Positions 55,625-64,000 of a DNA stretch of 64,000 nucleotides are shown here, piece by piece; position 1 is the first letter of the stretch; every line of letters starts with the position of its first letter. The notes under the pieces were generated by a model. That model made no database searches. It was not told the origin of the DNA and saw only the letters and a list, made by a program, of their open reading frames with translations. The DNA is taken from NCBI GenBank assembly GCA_030272155.1, contig CP126197.1:2914001-2978000 (forward strand), read 5' to 3'. The translations under genes were made by a program, and so were the position numbers. Source of the stretch: Tetradesmus obliquus. Lineage: Eukaryota; Chlorophyta; Chlorophyceae; Sphaeropleales; Scenedesmaceae.

Positions 55625-58600
55625 TCAGTTGCGTGCAACAGAGTGCCCCAGCACCCGCGTGGGCGCGCGCGCCGCCTGTGCAGCTGCAGCTGCGTCTCTG
55701 CCTGGCGTGCCGTTGGCAGCCACGTAGTCCTGCAGCGCTGGCGCCACCACCATGTCATCCACCACATGCCACACTGTGCTGACCAGCCCACTCGCCAGCT
55801 TGGCAGCCGCCTGTATGCACAGCAGTAGGCATACGGCACAGCAGCAGCAGCAACAGCGGCGGCAGTGAGCACAGGCAAGTCTGCGTCAGCTGATGCCGCC
55901 GGGTGCCATGCATGCGAGTGCTGTCACTACTAACTACAGCCAGTTGGACTTCACGAAGTCGGCACACATGCCACTCCCCCCACACAGTTGCAGAGACGGG
56001 TAAGGCCCACTACTCCTGACATGCTTACACGTCATTGCTGGCCACCGCAGCTCCCACGCACCTGCGTAGCAGCGTGGCCCCGTGAGCGTCGCTCCAGTGG
56101 CTCCCGCAGCAGTGTGCCCACAGCCGCTGCCAGGCCGTCAACGCCTGTCACGCGCCACACCGCAGGCCCATGCGGCGCGTACGGCAGGTGTGTGGCTGGG
56201 AGGATGTACTCGCCGCGGTAGCGCAGGTAGGAGGTGCCGGGCACAGCAGCACCTGAAAGGGAGGCCACAGCAGAAACAGTAGATTATTAGCAGCTTGGCG
56301 TTCGTGCACACTGTTTCAAGCATTGATAGAGCCGGTGGACAGATGCACAGCTGTGCTGAGAGTGTGTCAAGAAACACCATCAGCGCTCACCTGGATCACC
56401 ACTGCCAGCTGCTGTTGTGCCGGCTCCGCGCAGTGCCGCAGCCCTGTCCGCATCAAAGCCGTGCGGCGTCTGCGTCTCACTACAGCAGCGCGAGCTGTGG
56501 TAGCCATGCGGCGTGTTCACGCCGCTCAGCCGCCCCCAGCCGCCACCATCTGCGCTGTGCTGCCGCTCATCCCTGCTCAAGCCACCATCTAACGATGACA
56601 TTGTAGAATAGCCAGACATGCCAGACATGTGTGAGTGGCCTCTGGATTGCCTGCGCGCCAGCCGCGCTGCTGCCGCTGCGGCGGCCGTCGGCGGCTGCTG
56701 CAGGGAGTGCTGCTGCTGCTGTTGTTGGCTGCTGTGCTGCTGGTGCGCGTGGCCTGGCCAGGCCTGGTTGAACATGGGTGTGGCTGCTAGGCTGGTGGCT
56801 GTTGAGGTTGGACTGAAACCTGCAGGACGGCAAAGGAGCAGGGTGACACACACGATGAGCCAGGCTTGCAAATCTGAGCTATGTTTGTTGTACTACATGC
56901 GCACACAACAACATCTGCTAGCGCATATCTACCATGCGAGCAAGCAGCGCAGCAAGAACCCGCAACTTGAGGCGAGTTGGCAAAAAAGCAGCACCTACCT
57001 GACGTGCTGCTGGGTGTCACGCCTCCAAAGTCGGGCAGGCTGTTGCTGCTGCCAGCAGCATCAAAGAAGTAGCCAGCAGCAGCATACGCATGCCCCATCC
57101 AGCTGCCGCCGCGGCCACCATCGCCGCTAGGCCCTGCTGTGGTTGCCCTGCTGTTGCTGCCACTGCCGCTGCCGCTGCCAACTGCTGCTGCTGACGAATG
57201 TGCTGCTGCACTTGGCTGCTGCTGCTGCTGCTGGTTGGTGCTGGTGCTTGCTGTGCTGCTCGGCTGCTGGTTGGAGTAGTACCCCTGCTCACTGTCTGCA
57301 CTGGTAGATCGCTGCGGCAGGTTCAGCCGCATGTGCGCTGCTGGTGCTGCTACATCCATGTAGTGTGCTGACCTGGCAGGGTCACCCAGCCTGCTGGTGA
57401 CACCTGCACTGCTGCCTGCATTGCCAGCAGCAGAAGCTGAGCCTGCAGGCTGTCCGAGGAGCTGACTGCTGCTGCTGCTGCTGACGCCCGCAGCAACTCC
57501 AGCTTCTGCTACAGCTGTTGTAAAGGCACTAGAGCTGCTGTCGCTGCTGCTTGCCGGTGCTATCTCGTTGCTGCTGCCTGCTGCAGTGGCTCGGATGACA
57601 GCAATACCAGCAGCAGCAGCTGCAGCGTGCTGGACAGCTGCATCACCTGTTTGGCTTGCTGCAGCAGGGCTGCCTGCATCATCCGCACACCTGCTGCCAT
57701 TGCAATGGCCATAGCCGTTGCACATATCCTGCTGCTGCTTTTGCTGGCCCCACTCCTCCCACCCTACGCTGCCCTTGTTGCCTATGCTGCTCTCAACCTG
57801 CGGCAGCTGCACCGCTGCACCACCAACCGCCGCTGCTGCAGCACGGCTGGCTGCAGGGTACAAGTCTACTGCCGGCTGGCTGCCAGCAGCAGCAGCAGCA
57901 GCTGCTGCACCATCGCCAGCAGCGTCCCAGCTGCCGCTGCTAGCTGCGCCTGATGCTGCAGCAGCCATGCTGCTCGCGCAGCTCTCATCGCAGCGCACCA
58001 GTTCACAGATGGTGGGGCTCCTGCCCATCTGCCTTGCTCCCTCTGCACTGCCTCCCCCGTTGCTGCCAGACAGCCGCATATCTGCGTCCACTGCTGCTGC
58101 TGCTGCTGCTGCTGCCACACTTGCAACTGCTGCATCTGCTGCTGCCGCCGCCGCCATACTGCGCTCTGCTGCTGCCTCCTCCACTGCTGCAGCAGCCTCA
58201 AACACTGTGCAAGCGTCTGCACTGGCAGAGCTCATTGGCTCGCCCCCAGTGCTGCCACCCCGCCAGCCACCCCCAGCCCGCCTGCTAGTACTGCTGCTGC
58301 TGCCAGCCCCGCCGCAGCTCCTGCTCATGCCCCTGCCTGTAGCACTGCCAGTGCTACTGCCTGCTAGGCTCGCGCGCGGCGAGCAATAGTCAGGTGGTGC
58401 TGGGTTGCTGGGCCGGTAGCTGCAGCGCTGCATAAGCTCAGCTGCTGCTGCCTCTTCTGCTGCTGCCTCTGCTTCGTAGTGTGCAGATGCACCCATGGAG
58501 CTCAGGGGCAGGAAGAAGCTGCCACCACTGCTCATGTCAGGCGCACTGCCAGCCAAGTGCTGTTGCTGCTGCTGCTGCTGTGCATCCTGCTGTACATCCT

Positions 58601-61600
58601 GCTGCTGATGCTGCTCTTCTGCTGCTAGCTCCCCAAGGATTGAAGCAGGTGCTGGCAGGCCCAGCAGCTCCTGTGGTGAGCCAGTAGAAGGCGATGCTGC
58701 TGCCAATGCAGCTGCTGCTGCACCCTGAGGTGTCTCAGGCCTGGAGTCCATCTGCACCTCACAGTGCTGCTGCTGCTCTGCTGCAGGCTGCCCATCCTGC
58801 TGCTGTTGCCGGCAGCAGCAGCCACAGTACTGGCAGCCAGTAGCTGTACCTGCCTTGCTGGAGCTTGCCGCATCCTCCGGCTCAGCCTCTGCTGCTGCCG
58901 ACTCTGCTGCCTCAGCTGCAGCTGCGCCATCAGCAGTGCTCCTGCCACTATCTGCCCCGCCCCCACTGCCCCAAGAGCAGCGGCACATGCTGCTGAGCTG
59001 CTGCCCTGCGGCCCCTAGCTGCATGCTGGGAGGCTCCCCAGCCTCTAACTGGTAGGGACTCAGAGGAGACCTGCCTCCAAAGGTCTGTGCTGAGTCATCC
59101 GGGGTAGGGTAGGGCGTGCTAGGTGTCATAGGGCAGTGCGGGGAGCAGGGGCCTGTCAGGCACCCCTGATGCAACACGCCATGCACCATGTGGTGCTGGC
59201 CTGACTGCTGCATCTGCATTTGCTGCATCTGCTGCTGCTGCTGGTGAGGATACAAGCCGCTGCCATCCATGCTGCTTCCAGTACTGCTAGGCACACCTGC
59301 CATAGCCCGCCGCCGCGACAGCTGCTGCTGCCGCTGTTGCTGCTGCTGCCGCAGCATCATCTGCCGGTGCTGCTGGCTGCTGCTGCTGCCCTCGTGCTGC
59401 TGGTTCTGGCCCCCAACTGCTGCACTGCCGCCCATGACCCTGCTGAAGTAGCCATCCAGCTGCTGCTGCATCTGCTGCTCCGATGAGGTGCCGCCGCCGC
59501 TGCTGCTGGCTGGGGTGACCTCGCCAGTACCCCAGAAGGGGGTGCTGCTAGCTGCTGAGGGCGGAGGGGCACCTGCATTGCGCCACCACAATCACCACAA
59601 ACAACGCAACAGATCAAGTTAGCAGCAGAAGGTACTTGGAGCCACAACACGTCAACCTCAAGGCGCAAGGGCAAGGGCCAGCATGTAGCAGTAATGCAGA
59701 GCCAAAAGCACATCCATGCTGCCATGCGCTTTCACATGCACCTTGTCCTCAAGCCAAACAGTGCCGCACACCAGCATACGCATGTGGTGCGACCACATGC
59801 GTTCACACCAACGCCTGGCTCATGCGGTTCAAAGCACTGCAAGCAAGGCTGCTGCGCCACCCACCTGGCTGCAGGTGCTCCCCATACATGTGCCCGCTGT
59901 GCTCAGGCAAGCTCAGGCTAGGGCCGTCCAGCAGCACTGCCTGCTCCTCTCCCAGCACGCTCAGCAGGCCACTATTTGGGCCGCTGCTGTTGCCATCCCA
60001 CATGCGGTCACCCAGCGTTGCGGCGTACGTGGCCCACGCATGCGTGTGCCTGCTGCTGCTGCTGCTGCTACCTCCTGCCTGTGGTGCGCCTGGCGTGGCA
60101 GACGCAGATGCTGCTGATGCTCTGCTGGCACCTGCTGCCTGCGCCACATTGCTTCTGCTTGTTGAAGAGCTAGTGCTTGCGGCAGCTGCTGCTGCTGCTT
60201 GCTCCCCAGCAAATCTGCTGCTGCCGCCTGCATTGTTCCTGCTGCTGCTGCCAGCTCCATCTGGCACTGATGATTGCTGCTGCTGTTGCAATCTGCTGCT
60301 GTCTGCGCCAGAGCCATCCTGGCTATAGGCCACAGCAGCAGGTGCAGTTGATGGCCGGCTGCCCTGCTGCTGCAGGTGAGCTGGCACCCGTTCACCACCG
60401 CCGTCCCGGAGCAGCAGCTGCTGCTGCTGATGCGGCTCCAAAATGCCCCGCCAATGGCTGCCATCCCTAGGTGAGGGCTCCTCATTGTTATCAAGCACAC
60501 TAGCGGGCGCTGCAACTGCTGACGCTGCAGGCTCTGCTGCTGTGGCTGCGCCGCCGCCGCTGTTGGCCTGGTGGAACCCAAAAGGGTCCTCCAGCGGCCC
60601 GCTGCTGTTGACTGCTGCTGAGGCTTCCTCAGCTGCCATGATCTGTCGGACAAACACAGAGCAGGAGGCAGAGCCACATCACCGCCCTAGCTCAGGCAAG
60701 TTGAAGCAGCAAGTAATATGCAGCTGGCAACCACTGCCACACGCTGTTGTCAGCAAGCATGCAAAGGTTCAGCAGCGTTCAAAGCAACTGAACACGCAAT
60801 GCCGCACAAGGAGCGCTTCCTACTCCTCACCGCTGCCTGGTTGAGCTCGTCAGCCATCGTGTTGAAGTGCCCAGCGTGCTCCCCAACCAGCACAGCACAG
60901 CCCGCCACAGCAGCCTCCGCCAAGTTGTGGCCGCCGCAGCCCTCCAGCAAGCTGTTGCCAACAAATGCCACCTCAGACACGCTGTACATCAGCGGCAGCT
61001 CGCTCGGCACATCCACCAGCAGCACATCCACGCCCTTCAGCAGCGCCACCGCAGCCTCTGCAGTGCATGCAGCTCCAGCTTCTGCTGGCGCCTCTGCTGC
61101 TGCTGCTGCTGCTGAAGGCACCTGGCGCGAGCTGATGCCACCAGGCCTGCTGCTACCCATGCGTGCACTGAGGCTGCCAAACAAGCTGCTGCTGCCACTG
61201 CTGCCAGGAGAAGGCTTGTGCGGGACCGCAGCTGCTGCAGGCACCGGCGTTGCTGGTGCAATGATGTCTACCACTTGTGACCATAGCAGCACCTTCAGTG
61301 ACAGCTCCTCTTCAAGCATCTGATGGCAGGCACGGCAGTGGCAGCAACAGCAGGCAACAGCCAAACAATCAGAAGCTCATCAGGCCGTGATGGAAGGGAA
61401 GCTGAGCGGCATTTTGTCCAGCCTGTTTCCGCTGCTGCGCAAGACAGCTATTGCAAGTTTCTGAGCGCCAGCCAAGTCAGCTACAGCACTGGTCAGCAGC
61501 CACGCCAGCCACTCACCGCTGCCACCTCCCTGCAGCGTGAAGGTGTGCGGGGCACCAGCACTGTCAGCAGCCCCTTCCAGTCGCCCCGCAGCCGCACGTG

Positions 61601-64000
61601 GCAGCTGCCGACTGCCTCCTCCTCCCCAGGTGCAGTGTGCGCAGCAACCCACATCGGCCGCCCAGCTACTGCCTGCCGCAGCGCAGCAATCCTGCAGAGT
61701 TTGTGGCGCAGCAGGCAGAGCAGCAACGCATTGGTAAGTCAAAACGACCGCTAGCCAGCCAGCACCACCTACTTGACAGACACTTTATAGTATGCCCATT
61801 TGCTGCAGGCCGACAGTACTGCTTGCTTAACGCGCGAAATGCTTCTGCATGGCCGCACACTGCGTGGGCAGCAGCTGACACAGCACATCGCCGCACCTGC
61901 CAGGGCGCGGCTTCCACAGGTGCCATACGCTGGTGCCCAGCGCTGCTGCATACTTGAGGTCGCTGCACCAGCCAGGCATCTGCCCCAATGTTGCACCCAG
62001 GATGCGGAAGCGCCCCACGTCCTGCAAGTTGCATGAGTTGGCATACCAGTGCAGTAATCAGCAGCAGCACTGATCTCAACACCAACACAAGCCTGATCAC
62101 CAGTGGTGATACAGTGCAGCAATGTATGACAATGCAGGGTCAGCTCTATGGAACCTGCCTCAGGACATCAGCCAACCACCTGCTGTGCCCCCAACTCGGC
62201 ACGTGCATGCATAAACTCGTGTGACCGCCGCAATCGCTCTCCCTGCACCACTCACAATGTCGCTCTGCGGCACGATCAGGTTGAAGCTGCCCAGCATGCG
62301 CCCCAGCAGCGCCCGGCGCGGCATGCTGCCGAACCAGGCCAGGAACAGGCGGCTGGATAAGCGGGCGTTCAGCAGCGCCAGCCGCACGCCAGCTGTCGCG
62401 CAGCATTCGACCAGTGCAGGCCAAGTTGGGCTCTCCTGCAAGCACGGAAAGCCCAACATGTGTGATGTAGTCAAGGAATGGGCAGCTGTTAGATATAAGC
62501 ACTGAGTTTTGCAACATGCTAGCAGGCCATCCAGGTCAGATCTACGCACCAGCGACACGCAACAGAACAGCGAGGGCCTTTCCGGTCACTACCGCCGCAT
62601 GCAGCAATGCAAGTGCGAACGGTTAACAGCTGCTGCGCACACTGCTGCATCTGCCAAAGTAGCTGCAGCCGTGATTGATTTGCCCCCTGCATCAACTCTG
62701 CTGCTGGCTGCCACCGCTGGCTGCTGTGTGTCCATGCGCGCACCATGAGGATGCATGCCTGCGGCTTCCAGTGTGCCAGGAACTGCCGAATACACAGCAC
62801 GTTGTCCAACGGCAAGAACTGCACTGTCACCTGCAGCAGCAGCAGCAATCACAGCAGTGGATGTTCACCATGCGACCTGAGAAGACCCTGGCTGTGTGGC
62901 ATGATGCATGCAGCAGGCACACAACACCATGGGAGCGCCAAACAGGTGCACACATGCTCATAAGCTCTTGCAGGATTTGCATAACACGCAGCATGCAGCT
63001 GCCGAGGCATCTGCTCAGCTCGCAGCAGCGCTGGCGGACCTACCCGGGACGGAAGCGAGTTCTGCAGCAGCGTGCGCGCCTCTGGCGTGCTGGTGGTGAG
63101 CAGCACGTGCACGTGCTCGTTGTATTCCTGCAGAGGCACGGAAGCAAGCAAGCAAGAGGGCATGCCCGCAAGCAACTTTAGAATCAGACAAGCATCAGCA
63201 TGTGTTTGGTGCAAGGATACTGGCAGTGCATGGCGGCCAAGTCTTACTGCAGGTCGGGTTTGCAACAAGCTATTTAGACGGCTGCTGGCCGCTTGTGATG
63301 ACAGCAGCTGGCTGTCAGTGCAGGTGCATGGAGCAGACGCCATAGTGCCGTCACTGCAGCACCACTGCTCCACCATCACCCCGTGCACACTTTGCACTGT
63401 TGCCGCACATGCCACTGCTTGTTCAGCATAAGCAAGCTGACAGAACTCAAGGCATGAATCTGTCTCTGCTTGTCGCTGTGCTTGTTTTCTGCTTCCTTAC
63501 CAGCAGGCATCGGAAGATGACTGGTAGTGCAACAGCGCTCTCCCCTGCAGGGCAGCAGCATGGGATACAAACTTTGCCGTTTGCTAGCACGCAAGACTTT
63601 GAGCCAAACATGGTAACAATCCAGGGTTAGCCTTCGCTGCCGCCCTGTGTGTGTTGCTGTCCTGCTGCTCAGCCGCATAGGCTCTGCTTGCCATCTGCTC
63701 CAGCCAACCGCCATACAACCACAGGCAGCGGTGCGATTCCTGTTGCATACATATGACACAGATGACTGCGCACGCATGCCAGACATGGTTTGCTCCTGCT
63801 TGACCTGGTAGCGCTGACCATTTTAATGTGCTTTGTTGTGAACCGCCGCTGCTGCTGATGCTGCTCCAAGTCAGTGCGTGCCCATCCATCGCTGCCTGGC
63901 AACGCTGCCGTTACTGGCAGAGCTGAGCGTGGCTGGCGCTGGTGCACTACACGGGCGTCACTTGACAAGCTGCTGCCGCCTCACCAATGCTGAGCGCGTG
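55625..64000 (-). CDS. KDTA: KDO transferase (KDTA/WaaA type) with giant low-complexity insertion, 5' partial
   Basis: Transfers 3-deoxy-manno-octulosonate to a lipid A-like acceptor; the plant homologue is mitochondrial (family knowledge). Exons, minus: >64000-63962, 63127-63044, 62830-62744, 62435-62256, 62021-61897, 61691-61517, 61319-60831, 60642-59865, 59572-56999, 56819-56391, 56252-56062, 55810-55625; phases agree except that a short exon may be missing after the first. HALSIGEA carries the catalytic Glu; then HVLLTTSTPEA, FLPLDN, LLNARLSSR, VPQSD, AAHTAPGEEEAV, LVPRTP, and MYSVSEVAFVGNSL...GGHNLAEAAVAG...VLVGEHAGHF. About 1,260 Ala/Gln/Ser-rich residues follow before the C-terminal helices (WRVTGVDGLAAAVGTLL). 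At least 1,770 aa against ~430 usual. The 5' end lies outside the window. Confidence 0.82.

Noticed and set aside
57627..60657. Plus-strand Leu/Cys/Pro-rich frames opposite the KDTA insertion
   Set aside because: They are shadows of CTG tracts; the minus strand has matching splice phases on both sides.

Overview
This window is nuclear DNA of a eukaryote, most likely a chlorophycean green alga. Genes are split by GT-AG introns whose acceptors are almost always CTGCAG|G or close to it. TGTAA, the green-algal poly(A) signal, lies just past several stop codons. The recognisable proteins are plant-type versions (METTL14/MTB with DPPW, plant-type RAD16, PP2A B'', KDTA). CAG/CTG tracts that encode Ala, Gln and Ser runs are everywhere. 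A Scenedesmaceae-like alga (Sphaeropleales) is my guess from style only; it is inference.

Layout, left to right: a LINE fragment at the left edge (minus). A 14-exon PP2A B'' regulatory subunit (plus, 1.8-10.5 kb). A gene-poor stretch ending in a tRNA-Ile(UAU) at 14.76 kb. Mitochondrial ribosomal protein uS5m (minus, 15.0-18.4 kb), divergent from a 17-exon RAD16-type SNF2/RING repair ATPase (plus, 19.3-31.0 kb). A small plastid-type glutaredoxin-like protein (minus, 33.1-34.9 kb), divergent from an METTL14/MTB m6A-writer subunit (plus, 36.1-42.0 kb). Two paralogous secreted Cys-rich proteins plus an orphan third copy of their promoter (43.2-48.7 kb). A DUF4436-like membrane glycoprotein (minus, 50.0-51.4 kb) and a secreted DUF1036-like protein (plus, 52.2-52.8 kb). 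A KDO-transferase gene (KDTA/WaaA type, minus, 55.6 kb to beyond the right edge) carrying an insertion of about 1,260 residues of low complexity.

The most unusual signal is not a gene. In five unrelated genes (PP2A B'', uS5m, RAD16, the glutaredoxin-like gene and MTB) introns and 3' flanks hold tandem partial copies of the neighbouring exon together with its splice site: 'exon echoes', up to seven extra copies at one exon. Some are decayed, with frameshifts or lost splice sites. Others differ from the real exon almost only at synonymous sites, which a freely drifting intron copy should not do. Either many echoes are or recently were translated (alternative exons), or they were captured from a diverged allele or homeolog, or the assembly has interleaved haplotypes. 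KDTA and the Cys-rich genes show no echoes that I could see.

Exon coordinates were joined by hand from splice consensus and reading phase. They are phase-consistent throughout but not transcript-verified.
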